DNA of 64,000 nt from Eledone cirrhosa (lineage: Eukaryota; Mollusca; Cephalopoda; Octopoda; Eledonidae), in NCBI GenBank assembly GCA_964016885.1, contig OZ024740.1, positions 205,738,407 to 205,802,406 of the forward strand. Direction: 5' to 3'. Within the stretch, counting starts at the first letter, position 1. Each line of letters begins with the position of its first letter. Positions 28,298 through 38,770 of the stretch are shown here, piece by piece. The notes beneath the pieces are model-generated. The model had not been told where the DNA came from, did not search any database, and was given only the letters and a program-made list of their open reading frames with translations. Both the position numbers and the translations under genes were made by a program.

Positions 28298-28480
28298 TGT
28301 TTCTACTTTTGGCACAAGGCCAGCAATTACCCAGTGCATTACTGGTACTTTATTTTATCGACCCCGTAAGGATGAAAGGCAAAGTTAACCTCGGCGGGAT
28401 TTGAACTCAGACCATAAAGGGCCGTAACTCTTTGCTATAAAGCATGGCGTCTGACCCTCTACCGATACTGCCAATCCACG
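28298..28480 (-). mobile_element. tRNA-derived SINE (family B) with 13-bp target site duplication
   Basis: A family B element, head at the right. AAACAAATATAAT directly flanks both ends (28285-28297 and 28481-28493), the duplication expected from target-primed reverse transcription. Confidence 0.9.
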
Positions 28481-28589
28481 AAACAAATATAATGGTGATG
28501 AGCTCCATTGTTTTGGATGATGACTGTTCCAGTTGTTCAACCAATTGAACAGTTTTAACATATTTGCCAACACTACACCTGATATTCCC

Positions 28590-28700
28590 CCTCCATACAC
28601 ATGCATGCATGTGTATGTGTGTTGGTGTGTGGTGTGTGTCTGTGTGTATATTGTGACTCATACACTGTACATTTGTACATTATTCTATGTATTATACATG
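28590..28700. repeat. GT-rich simple sequence
   Basis: ATGCATGTGTATGTGTGTTG and neighbours. Confidence 0.6.
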
Positions 28701-28759
28701 CACTTTTGATGAGTTGTAGTGCACCTGTGCACAGTACGCAATAAGTTTCGTTATTATCG

Positions 28760-29588
28760 ATGAAAATCAACTAGCCACTCTTTTCAGAAGGACTTTTGGT
28801 CCAGGGCCCATGTATAATTTCCAGAAATCCCTGACATGGCAGTGCTACCGAGGAGCTTTTCCAGTTCAAGATAAACTCTACAGAAATGGAAGTGCCGTCA
28901 GCCGGGCCTGTCTGAGATGCACGCAGTATGACGAAACCGTCCTGCACGCAATCATCCAGTGCCCGATCATTGCTGATTTGTGGGTTTATGTTGAATACCT
29001 GCTGTCACGTGTAGGACAAATTTGGTTATCAACCGAGTCCATTGTGAAGATTGAACTGCCACCTTCTTTTATACAAGAAGGGCAGGGCGTTTTTATCTCT
29101 TGTGGCCATGGCGAAAGAGGTTGTATGGTGGACATGCTTGAAGTCCTGATTAATTTCTTCAAATTCCACTTGAGGAGGAAAATAAGGGTAGAGAGATAAG
29201 TGCTACCTTCAAAGCAATTTATTAAAAGGTGGGTGAGAGAAGTGAGCATGACCCGAGTGAATGGGTCCACTCTGAGTGTAAGCCTGTAGATTGGAGGAGT
29301 ACAACTGGGACAGGGAACTTACCCTAAATATCAGAGCATCCGTGGTTTTATGGGTTTTTTTCCCCAAATGACCGGCGAATGTATCCTCTCTATTGTGGAA
29401 CTCACTTTGTTTTAATTTTATTGTTACCTTTTTTTTAAACTTTATTAAAATTTGTTTACATGCAAAACCCACACACGAACACACATACATACACACGCTC
29501 TATATTTTCGTCCTGTACTGTCATAATGTTTTTTCTTGATGTGGACCCTTGTGATTAATAAAGAAATCATTATTATTATTATTGTTCT
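28760..29588 (+). mobile_element. LINE C-terminus with CCHC knuckle and ATT tail
   Basis: The frame at 28810-29199 has WQCYRGAFPVQDKLYRNG, then C-L-R-C with eight residues to ETVLHAIIQCP, the zinc-binding fold found after many L1/Tx1-type reverse transcriptases. The 3' UTR ends GATTAATAAAGAAATCATTA followed by ATT repeats. The same end occurs at 31530-31640. It is 5'-truncated. Confidence 0.75.
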
Positions 29589-31510
29589 TTGAGTCTCAGT
29601 CATTGATGTTATTTAACGGGAAAGTTTTTTTAAATGAATATCAAGCCGCTACCTGCAGCCTCAGACATTCAGGACGTATCGAAAGGTTCTTGCTGTTCCC
29701 AGCAAGCATGCCTTTTGAAGTGTTCCAAAAAGCAGGGCTGGACTAATCTTGGTATCGGTTAATTTTCTCCCTCTCCTTTTTTTTACACTCTCGTGTCAAA
29801 TGGGCAGGCTACATCTACAATCAGGCACGATCTTTTTTCCTTGTCCAAAGCCACCAGGTCAGGCCTATTGTGTTCTAATTTCTTGTCTGTCTGTATCCTA
29901 AAATCCCATAGCACCTTCAGCTGATCGTTTTCTATCAACGACTCTGGCTTATGCTCATACCACTTCTCAGAACGTGGTAAAATGTTTACTTTGCATAGAT
30001 GGCAGTGAATCGACTTTCCTATCACATCATGTCTCCAGCCTTTATAGTGAGTCTGGGCTAGGTGTTTACACTTGGATACAATGTGAGCCACAGTCTCCTC
30101 TCTCTCTCCACAGATCCTACACAGTGCGCTAGCCTCCTCCTTGTCAATATGGTGTTTCACCCACTTCGTTCTGAGGGCTTGCTCTTGCGCAGCCATTAGC
30201 ATTCCTTCTGTAGCTTTTTTAAGTTATCTTCTTTTTAACCAGTTCCATGTCTGTGGATCTCTAAATTCCGTTTTCTTAAAGAAGGGATTTTTCATGAAGG
30301 TTGCTCTTCCTCCTTGTTGTTATTTCCTCCTTGGACATCCCCTGGTCTTCTCCTTCAGTACAATTTTGAGCATTGGCTCCCTACTGTCAGCCACATATTT
30401 GTGCATGTTGTTTTTCTCCCTCTGAACACATTCCTTTATGCTGATAAGACCTCTTCCATCTAGATCTCTTTAAGTAGAGTCTATCGACATCACTCCTCTT
30501 GTGGAACATGTTGTAGATAGTCATTAGCTTCCTAGTCTTTCTATCTATTTCTTTTTGTTCTGCAACATTCCATTTCAGAATTCCCGCACTGTACTTAATA
30601 ATAGACACAGCTTGGGAATTTACTGCACTTATGACATTCCTACTATTTAGATGTGATTTTAATACGTTCCTTACTCTCCTTATGTATTCAGATCTTATCA
30701 ATTCCTTCATTTTTTTGTTCTTGATGTCATCAGCCTCCAGAACACCTAAATATTTGTATCCCCCTTCAGTGTCAATTTCCTTTATCATCTCACCTGTTGG
30801 TACCTGGATTCCGTTGCTTCTGCTCAATTTACCCCTCTTCATCACTAGGACCCCACACTTATTAATACCAAATTCCATACATATATCATTGCTGAAAATA
30901 CGGACAGTGTCAACAAGTACATCCAACTCCTCACTCTTCCCGAAGAGCTTAAGATCATCCATGAAGAGGAGGTGATTGATGTTAAGCTCTCCTTTTCCCA
31001 ACTTGTATTCTGCTCTCACTTTTCGCAGTATAATGGTCAGGGGTATCAGGGCAAGAACAAACAACAGAGGGGACAAACTATCTCCCTGGAAGATACCTCT
31101 CTTGATCTTTACGCCTCCCAAGGATTCTCCACCCGATGTTAACTGTTTTCCAGGACTTTATACTTTTGCTCAACAACTGTCTGATGTTATCTGCCACCTT
31201 GAAGATCTCTAGGCTTTTGGTTATCCAAGAATGAGGTACCATGTCGAATGCCTTTTTGCAGTCTATCCATCTCATGGCAAGACCAGTGTGTCTCCTCTTG
31301 CAATTCCTCATTACAATCTTATCAATAAGTAACTGGTCCTTTGTACCACGGGACTTCTTTCGGCATCCTTTCTGTTCATCCGGTAACAAGTTGTTTATAT
31401 GGAGGTGATAGTAGATTTCCTCAGACACAATGCTTGTTAACAGTTTCCACATTACGGACAGACATGTAATAGGTCTCTAGTTGGTAACATCATTACCCTT
31501 GATTCGGTCT
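29589..31510 (-). mobile_element. R2/R4-like non-LTR element with restriction-like endonuclease, broken
   Basis: Minus-strand frames 31452-31078, 31121-30387 and 30202-29783 give RT motifs [25 protein letters not shown] and LLFMDDLKLFGK. The C-terminal part has CRICGEREETVAHIVSKC (CCHC), WRHDVIGK, then RPDLVALDKEKRSCLIVDVA, the PD-D-E/DxK-like endonuclease of R2-type elements. Frames are broken around 31100 and between 30387 and 30202. The N-terminus is missing. Both ends abut ATT/TAA repeats, as in R4/Dong elements that target such repeats. It converges on the LINE at 28760-29588. Confidence 0.85.
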
Positions 31511-31511
31511 A

Positions 31512-31603
31512 ATTATTATTATCACGCACAAAACCCACATTGTACCGTCCTGTGCCGTCTGTAATGTTTTTCTTGATGTCAGCCCTTGTGGCCAATAAAG
31601 AAA

Positions 31604-31640
<37 letters not shown>

Positions 31641-31660
31641 CATTATTATATCAATGTCAC
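31512..31660 (+). mobile_element. LINE 3' end (same tail as the 28760 element)
   Basis: TTGTACCGTCCTGTGCC, TAATGTTTTTCTTGATGT and AATAAAGAAATCATTATTAT continue into (ATT)n, matching 29500-29588 block for block. Confidence 0.75.
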
Positions 31661-31890
31661 ATAGTTTGTGACAAGGCTGTGCCTTTGAATTACTGGTACA
31701 GTCCACCAGACAGGCTTCCACACAGTTTCTGTCTACCCAATTTCACTCACAAGGTTTGAGCTGACCCAAGCTATAGTAAATGTTCTGAGGCTACAGTAAA
31801 TGTCCTTTACCCAAGAGGTCATGCAGAGGATTGAACCAGGGACCTAATGATTGTGAAGTGAACCGCTCAACCATTTGTCAATATAGAAAT
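31661..31890 (-). repeat. Possible decayed tRNA-headed SINE
   Basis: On the minus strand a B-box-like GGTTCAATCCTC and AGCGGTTCAC are visible. Only the head region is convincing. Confidence 0.35.
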
Positions 31891-32310
31891 AAACAGTAAC
31901 ATATTATATATGAATATAAGCTCAATAGAAAATGTCATCATTGGCAATATGTCATCATTAGCGATATGTCATAATACAAAAAACCCATCCACCTGTAAAA
32001 GCCTTCTTCTTTTTCATCCCATCCTCATATCTGAGGGTCAGAGGTCATGGACCAGCACTCTCCATTTTTTCCTGTTTCTTGCCATTGTCGTACATTCTGG
32101 CAAACTCCTTCCTGTCCATCTTCCTGTCCTTTTCTGTTGTCCCCTGGCCCTTTCCTTCTGTATTCATCCCTCAAGGATGTGGGTACTAACATTTTGGGCC
32201 CTAGTGATATGACCAAAATACTGACGTTTCCTTTTCCTTACTGTTTCAACCAATTGTTGATTGGCACCAATCTCTTCCAGGAGATTGTACTGTGATGCAA
32301 AAAATGTAAA
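31891..32310 (-). mobile_element. Possible LINE C-terminal remnant
   Basis: The minus-strand frame 32216-32025 is rich in Arg, Lys, Gln and Glu (RRKGPGDNRKGQEDGQ), like the tail of RTE-type ORF2. No diagnostic motif survives. Confidence 0.3.
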
Positions 32311-32384
32311 TGTAGTGAAAGACTGGAGGCTACAGAGTTGACAATCAAATGGAGGGTTTGGGAGGACACTTCAGTCTAGATGAG

Positions 32385-32820
32385 CATCTGACAACCACTC
32401 AAGTGTTGGTGCTATGATAAAATGCACTCAGTACAGCCTGTACATTGTTAGTGTCAGTGCCACAATAAAACATGCTCAGTACACTCTGTAATGTGTTAGT
32501 ATCAATTCCATGAAAAATGCACCCAGTACACTCTGTAGAGGTGCCTAAAAAAATGCATCCAATACAGGTGGTTGGCATTAGGTAGAGAATCCAGTCATAG
32601 AAACCATGCCAAATATGGAATGTATGAGCAAGACAAGTTACTCCAAGCTACCTGATCTCAGACTTTGACAACCCCCCTCCAACCAATGCCAGCATAGAAA
32701 GCATCGTAAAATGACGACGACAACGATGATGATGATGATGACGATGACGACGACGACAACGATGATGATGATGATGATGGTGGGGGGTGATGATGATGAT
32801 GATGATGAGGAGGAGAATAT
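32385..32820 (+). repeat. LINE/SINE 3' end with three diverged 48-bp units, and GAT/GAC run
   Basis: Units such as ATAAAATGCACTCAGTACA at 32412, 32466 and 32508, then GGTTGGCATTAGGTAGAGAA, and a GACGACGACAACGATGATGA run at 32713-32812. Confidence 0.75.
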
Positions 32821-33155
32821 CCAAAAATATCTCTCAAATTTCATCCAGTGGCTGATGAAACCTTTGCTTTAGATTGCACATAATATTCAAAGGTCAATAG
32901 AAGGCAACTGTATCTCTAGCTAAAATGTAATCTAGCATTGGTGATTAATATTATAGATTATAAATATAAAATCCTCCACTATTAAAGCAGCTTAGCAGAG
33001 CTTCAGTTAGATCTAAAAGTACTCTACTCTTCTGACACCAATCTATGTAGGTAAAGATTTCCAATTCTGAATCCACTGCAGCTTATTTCTCATAATATTA
33101 TTTACAAGGCTCACGCACATTTTATGAAGTATTATCTTATAAAGAAGGCAGAGAA
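32821..33155. other. Nothing recognised
   Basis: No landmark seen. Confidence 0.35.
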
Positions 33156-33157
33156 TT

Positions 33158-33725
33158 GGCAGAGTCATTAGAACATTGGATGAAAGATACCTCTGTATTT
33201 GTTCCAGCTCATGCCAGTCTAAGTTCAATTCCCTCTGATGTCAATTTTGTCTTTCATCCTTTCAGGATCAGTATTGGCAGGGCCAGATATAATAAGGAGT
33301 AAATTGCTCTGGGGCCCCTGCACTGTAGCAATATATTTGTGCCCTCAGCTGGGCTTTTTAGTTTTAGGATGGTTAGAATTTTTGAATTTAATACCCGTAT
33401 GTATAACTTTTCAATTCCAATTGCTTTCACCAAGCTAACTTTGATATGTGAAATTGGGGGAGGGGGTTGCTGTGTATTCTAATATTTTGTGTATGAGCCC
33501 CCCCCCCCCCCCTCCCCAAAAAAAACCGGAAGTGCCCCAGGTTCCCCAAGGTCTAAATCCAACTCTGAGTACTGGGGTTAACCCCCGCCTCTTTCTGCCC
33601 CCCCCCCCCCCTCTCTCCTTGGAAGAAACTGGTTGTGGTCAAACCTGAGAAAGGATATGCGCTGCCTTGTTTAAAATACCTGTATGTCATGACAGAACCT
33701 CTAGAACTCCATTAAGAGTTAAGGG
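33158..33725 (+). mobile_element. tRNA-derived SINE (family C) split by repeat R1
   Basis: The head (GGCAGAGTCATTAGAACATT, AAGTTCAATTCC) and GTCTTTCATCCTTTCAGGAT run to 33277. The second half, GGTTAACCCCCGCCTC, C run, TCTCTCCTTGGAAGAAACTG, resumes at about 33570. The R1 insertion lies between. The same SINE uninterrupted is at 41245-41580. Confidence 0.7.
33278..33570 (+). repeat. Dispersed repeat R1, nested in a SINE
   Basis: TTGTGCCCTCAGCTGGGCTT, AGGATGGTTAGAATTTTTGA, CAAGCTAACTTTGATATG and TGTGTATTCTAAT in the order of the 8806 copy reversed. It ends in a C run at 33499-33514 and CCCCAAGGTCTAAATCC. Confidence 0.75.
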
Positions 33726-33774
33726 ATCAAAGATCTCTTGCTGGATATAAATAATATTTTTCAAGAAACATGAT

Positions 33775-33920
33775 CAACCCTTTTATTACCATATTTCGTA
33801 TGAAATACAATCTATTTGAATTAATTAATAAAACATTTGAAGAGATTTATTAAAATTATTTCAGAATTACAATAAAACTGATAATTAAACAAAAGGTTGT
33901 TAATTATTTAAGTATTACAA
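33775..33920 (+). repeat. Dispersed repeat family F, short copy
   Basis: AACCCTTTTATTACCATATT opens it, as at 7635 and 48708. Confidence 0.5.
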
Positions 33921-34105
33921 TGATTGTTTCTATTTTTTGCACAAGGCCAGCAATTTCCCCAGTGCAGTACTGGTGCTTTATTTTATCGACCCCGTAAAGG
34001 ATGAAAGGCAAAGTTAACCTCGGCAGAATTTGAACTCAGAATGTAAAGGGCCATAACTATGTGCTGCAAAGCATGGCGTCTGATGCTCTACCGATACTGT
34101 CAATA
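33921..34105 (-). mobile_element. tRNA-derived SINE (family B)
   Basis: Tail side TTGCACAAGGCCAGCAATTT, centre TATTTTATCGACCCCGTAAA, head at the right with TAGAGCATCAGACGCCATGC on the minus strand. Confidence 0.8.
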
Positions 34106-34209
34106 AGGGCCTTTGAATTTCCATTATGTGGAAGATCTTAATTTATATTAGGAACCCTTTAAAATGAATGATTTTGTTTCATAGAACCCACAAAATTAAT
34201 TAGAAATAA

Positions 34210-35946
34210 CACTGTGTAACATTTTTTGTTCCCCGGTTCTAAGTGTCATTTTATGGTTTGTTATATCCCATAATTATAAAAAAACACTATTATTTAATCA
34301 GAAGTTTGGGTTTGTGGTCAGGAGTTTGATATTTCAAAATTTTCATATTTTTCAAGAAAAACACATTTTAAAAAAATTTATCAGTTCATATAATTAAATC
34401 AACAGAGTATATATTTATTTTATTACACAAGCTTATCAAAAGCAAACAAGTAAAAACAAATAACACTTATAAAGCAACTTATACACGTCAGAAATGACTG
34501 GATTTCCTGGATTTGCGGTTGTAGTCCAGGTCGCACTAGTCCCGCACTAGCCCCCAGATATAGTCCCCCATCATTTTTTCATAGTAGTGGCCCTGGTACC
34601 TCTGCTCTATCTCTTTCACATCTTGGTGGAATCATTCGCCTTGTTCTTTTGAGTAGGCGCCCATATTGTCCTTGAATTTTTCCAGGTGAGCGTCCAGCAT
34701 ATGGAGTTTAAGCGACATCCTGCATCCCATGGCGCCAAAAGCCTTTATCAGATCCTGCACCAGTTGCTGGTAGTTTTCAGCTCTGTAGTTGCCCAGGAAG
34801 CCCTTAACAACTGCCTTGAGACAGTTCCATGCTGTTCTCTCAATCCTATTGAGCTTATTGGAGAACTTGGTAGACTCAAACACCTTCTTTATCTGAGGTC
34901 GAACAAAAATTCCACCTTTGATTTTGGCCTCAGATAACTTGGGGAAGAACTCAAGAAGGTACTTAAAAGTGGCTGATTCTTAGTTGAGAGCCTTCACAAA
35001 CTGCTCCATCAACCCCAACTTAATGTGCTGTGGCGGCATGAGCACAATCCTGGGATCAACCAGTGGCTCCCACATGACATTCCGAGTCCCAACTACAAAT
35101 TCTGTTCGTTGCTCCCAGTTCTTTCTTTTGTAGTGGTCAGAGGTGGCTCTGCTGTCCCAAAGGCAGAGGAAGCATTGGAATTTGATAAAGCCTCCTTGGA
35201 GTCCAAGCAGGAAAGCCACCATCTTGAAGTCTCCAATGATTTCCCAATTGTACTGGTTGTATTGCAGAGCTTCCAAGAGGACTTTCACACTCTAGTAATC
35301 TTCCTTCAGGCAGACTGAATGAGCTAGGGGCAGTGTCGGGAACTTGTTTCCATTGTGGAGGAGGACAGCCTTCAAACTTGTGGTGGAGCTGTCTATAAAT
35401 AGCCACTACTCCTTGGGCACAAACGGCACCCCAATAAATGTCAAACAGTCCAGGCACGTCATGGCAGAAGCAGAGGCCATCCCTAAGAGTGTAAAAGCCT
35501 GAGAAAGGTTTGTGTCGACTTCTCTGACTTGTCACCTACACTTCATCCTTGACCAAGTTCCACTGCTTCATCCTGGAGATGAATGCTTAAAACACAACTT
35601 ATCCTTTATTCAGGGTGCGAAAATCCAGTATCAATAAATCTCTTTAATCCACTTTTTAACAATTTTATACTTTATTGCACTTTTATAATTTCCTTTAGGT
35701 ATTTATTTTATAATTTTAATTTAACCTGAAACATATATAAAAAAATCATTTAACATAAGCAAATTAAACTTACATACAACGTAAAATCCAGCATACAAAT
35801 AATTCTAGTGAATAGCTTAGAACTTTTACAAACCCAAACTTTTAACTGTTTAATAGCACTTTTTATTTATTTATTTGGGGCCTAAACAACACAAAAAAGT
35901 GATTACAAGCCAGGAACAGAGAAAAAACATGTTTTGTTACACAGTG
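34210..35946 (-). mobile_element. DNA transposon candidate with CACTGTGTAACA ends and a conserved unknown ORF
   Basis: Twelve-base terminal inverted repeats, CACTGTGTAACA at 34210-34221 and its complement at 35935-35946, are flanked by TAA on both sides (34207-34209, 35947-35949). Inside, minus-strand pieces from about 35535 to 34490 form one decayed protein. Pieces include GLQGGFIKFQCFLCLWDSR, WEPLVDPRIVLMPPQHIK, ENYQQLVQDLIKAFGAMG, then AYSKEQGE, a stop, and FHQD, MMGDYIWGLV. I remember this protein as a multi-copy unknown in hydra, aphid and mollusc genomes; its function is not known to me. The ends and 3-bp duplication suggest the CACTA/Chapaev group, but no catalytic triad was identified. 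Breaks include stops at about 34630, 35297 and 35400 and a frameshift near 35440. Confidence 0.7.
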
Positions 35947-35949
35947 TAA

Positions 35950-36040
35950 TTGAACCAATCGTTATTGTTTAAATTATTTAACATGGCCTTAACATTTCCC
36001 CAGTAAATTTTCATAATAACATAATTACAGAAAGCTATAG
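35950..36040. other. Nothing recognised
   Basis: A short AT-rich spacer. Confidence 0.4.
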
Positions 36041-36044
36041 ATAA

Positions 36045-36145
36045 TTATTATACTGTAGCTAATAAATATACTGTAGCTGTAGCTAATAAATATACTGTAG
36101 CTGTAGCTAAGAAAGATACTATAGCTGTAGACAATAAATATACTG
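36045..36145. repeat. Minisatellite AATAAATATACTGTAG, left half
   Basis: Units AATAAATATACTGTAGCTGT are repeated about four times. Related units resume at 38347-38435, so the LINE between them inserted into this array. Confidence 0.8.
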
Positions 36146-38347
36146 TCATTATCATCATCATCATCATTGTTTAACATCCATTTTCCACGCTAGCACGGGT
36201 TAGACGGGTTCTTCCATTAAATGCAAGTCAGGTCAGGTGACCGTGTCTTGTTCATATAGAACTGATTTTAGCTTGGTTACTTAATGCCAACCACTTTTAC
36301 AGTGTGTGCTGGGTGTATTTTGTCATGACTCCTACACAACCACTTTACAGTGTGGGATGGGTGCTTTTTGTCGTGACACCAACACAACCACTTTACAGTG
36401 TGGGCTGGGTGTATTTTGTCATGACTCCTACACAACCACTTTACAGTGTGGGCTGGGTGTATTTTGTCATGACTCCTACACAACCACTTTACAGTGTGGG
36501 ATGGGTGCTTTTTGTTGTGACACCTACACAACCACTTTACAGTGTGGGCTGGGTGCATTTTGTCATGACTCCTACACGACCACTTTACAGTGTGGGCTGG
36601 GTGCTTTTTGTCGTGACACCAACACAACCACTTTACAGTGTGGGCTGGGTGCTTTTTGTTGTGACACCTACACAACCACTTTACAGTGTGGGCTGGGTGT
36701 TTTTTGTCATGACATCAACACAACCACTTTACAGTGTGGGTTGGGTGCTTTTTGTTGTGACACCTACACAACCACTTTACAGTGTGGGCTGGGTGCATTT
36801 TGTCATGACTCCTACACGACCACTTTACAGTGTAGGCTGGGTGTTTTTTGTCATGACATCAACACAACCACTTTACAGTGTGGGTTGGGTGCTTTTTGTT
36901 GTGACACCTACACAACCACTTTACAGTGTGGGCTGGGTGCATTTTGTCATGACTCCTACACGACCACTTTACAGTGTAGGCTGGGTGTTTTTTGTCATGA
37001 CATCAACACAACCACTTTACAGTGTGGGTTGGGTGCTTTTTGTCGTGACACCAACACAACCACTTTACAGTGTGGGCTGGGTGCATTTTGTCATGACTCC
37101 TACACAACCACTTTACAGTGTGGGCTGGGTGCTTTTTGTCGTGACACCTACACAACCACTTTACAGTGTGGGCTGGGTGCTTTTTGTCGTGACACCAAAA
37201 CAACCACTTTACAGTGTGGGCTAGGTGCTTTTTGTCGTGACACCTACACAACCACTTTACAGTGTGGGCTGGGTGCTTTTTGTCGTGACACCTACACAAC
37301 CACTTTACAGTGTGGGCTGGGTGCTTTTTGTCGTGACACCTACACAACCACTTTACAGTGTGGGCTGGGTGCTTTTTGTCGTGACACCAACACAACCACT
37401 TTACAGTGTGAGCTGGGTGCTTTTTGTCGTGACACCTACACGACCACTTTACGGTGTGGGCTGGGTGCTTTTTGTCGTGACACCTACACAACCACTTTAC
37501 AGTGTGGGCTGGGTGCTTTTTGTCGTGACACCAACACAACCACTTTACAGTGTGGGCTGGGTGCTTTTTGTCGTGACACCTACACGACCACTTTACGGTG
37601 TGGGCTGGGTGCTTTTTGTCGTGACACCTACACGACCACTTTACGGTGTGGGCTGGGTGCTTTTTGTCGTGACACCTACACAACCACTTTACAGTGTGGG
37701 CTGGGTGCTTTTTGTCATGACACCAACACAACCACTTTACAGTGTGGGCTGGGTGCTTTTTGTAGTGACACCTACACGACCACTTTACGGTGTGGGCTGG
37801 GTGCTTTTTGTCGTGACACCTACACAACCACTTTACAGTGTAAGGGTGGTGTGTTCAGAAGTGGGTGGATGGGTGTTGGGACATGGGAGGTCTATGGAAG
37901 AGGGTATAGTGGTTACAAGGTGCCTACTAGATGTATGCTTGAGTATGTGTGCAAGGGAAGATGTCTTCTGTATTATTGCATAACACAAAAGATTTCGATC
38001 CTGTGACATTGTTTTTGAGAGGTGCAATTGCACAAGGTCAGTTTTTATCACCTCATCCCAAGTCTTCCTGGGTCTTTCTACTCCATAGCTTCCATCAACT
38101 TTGATTGCCCTGCACCTTTTTATACAACTGTCATCCTTCATATGCATCATATATCCATACGATCGCAATCTCCTCTCCTGCACACTGCATCCGATTCCAC
38201 TCATGCTTAATTTCTCTCTCAGTTCATTTATGCTTTGCCATTCATGTATATTACTATTACACATCCATTGGAGCATGCATGCTTCATTTCTTTCCTTTCT
38301 TTGCAGGTCTTCTGCACACAGTGCCCAGGTCTCACTACCATGTAACA
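36146..38347 (-). mobile_element. LINE C-terminus whose 3' UTR holds a giant 48-bp array (L-A group)
   Basis: On the minus strand, 38347-37850 encodes LLHGSETWAL, MLQWMCNSN, CSVQERRLRSYGY, ERPRKTWDEVI and MSQDRNLLCYAI, the end of LINE ORF2. Next comes the 48-bp array (37845-36291), then GCTAGCGTGGAAAATGGATG, TTAAACAATGATGATG as the 3' end. It is 5'-truncated. Several frame breaks show it is dead. Confidence 0.85.
36291..37845. repeat. 48-bp minisatellite, about 32 units, with 144-bp higher order
   Basis: The unit is GGCTGGGTGCTTTTTGTCGT, GACACCTACACAACCACTTT, ACAGTGTG. A three-unit block starting at 36701 recurs at 36845 and, as far as it goes, at 36989, giving a 144-bp higher-order period. 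Both strands are open in several frames (up to 566 codons on plus, 274 on minus) because 48 is a multiple of three and the unit has no stop in those frames. Confidence 0.98.
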
Positions 38348-38440
38348 GTAGATAATAAATATATCATAGATAATAAATACACTGTAGATAATAAATATAC
38401 TGCAGATAATAAATATACCATAGATAATAAATTAGCATAA
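38347..38440. repeat. Minisatellite GATAATAAATATACTGTA, right half
   Basis: Five to six units of TAGATAATAAATATACTG-type sequence, the counterpart of 36045-36145. Confidence 0.8.
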
Positions 38441-38628
38441 TACTTTTTTTATAGGTTGATGTCTCACATATTTTTTCGTAAAATGTTATATTTGTAGACG
38501 ATCTTTTTGTTTTATTTTTGAAGTACCCCGATTGAGACTAAACTGATAGACATTAGACAGGAAGCCACAGAAATCAATTTTTATTATCAGACATAGCATG
38601 ACTTGTATTATTTCTTATCATCTCTTTA
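38441..38628. other. Nothing recognised
   Basis: No landmark seen. Confidence 0.35.
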
Positions 38629-38629
38629 T

Positions 38630-38770
38630 GTTCTGATTTCAAATCCCACTGAGGTTAGTTTTGCCTTTCATCCTTACGGGGCCAATAAAATAACGTATCG
38701 GGGGCTGATTTAATTGACTTTTTCCTCCACCAAAATTACCGGCCTTGTGCCTAAAGTAGAAACAATTATT
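38630..38770 (+). mobile_element. tRNA-derived SINE (family B), head-truncated
   Basis: TTTCAAATCCCACTGAGGTT, GCCTTTCATCCTTACGGGGC, ACCGGCCTTGTGCCTAAAGT and AGAAACAATTATTTC, the only plus-strand family B copy in the window. Confidence 0.75.

Noticed and set aside
28810..29199. A 129-residue frame as a host gene
   Set aside because: The CCHC knuckle and the repeat tail at 29500-29588, which recurs at 31530-31640, identify it as a LINE end.
36306..38006. A 566-codon open frame with a 16-residue repeat, and a 274-codon frame on the other strand
   Set aside because: Both come from the 48-bp array, whose unit is a multiple of three without stops in several frames. It lies in the 3' UTR of a dead LINE and has no sensible start context.
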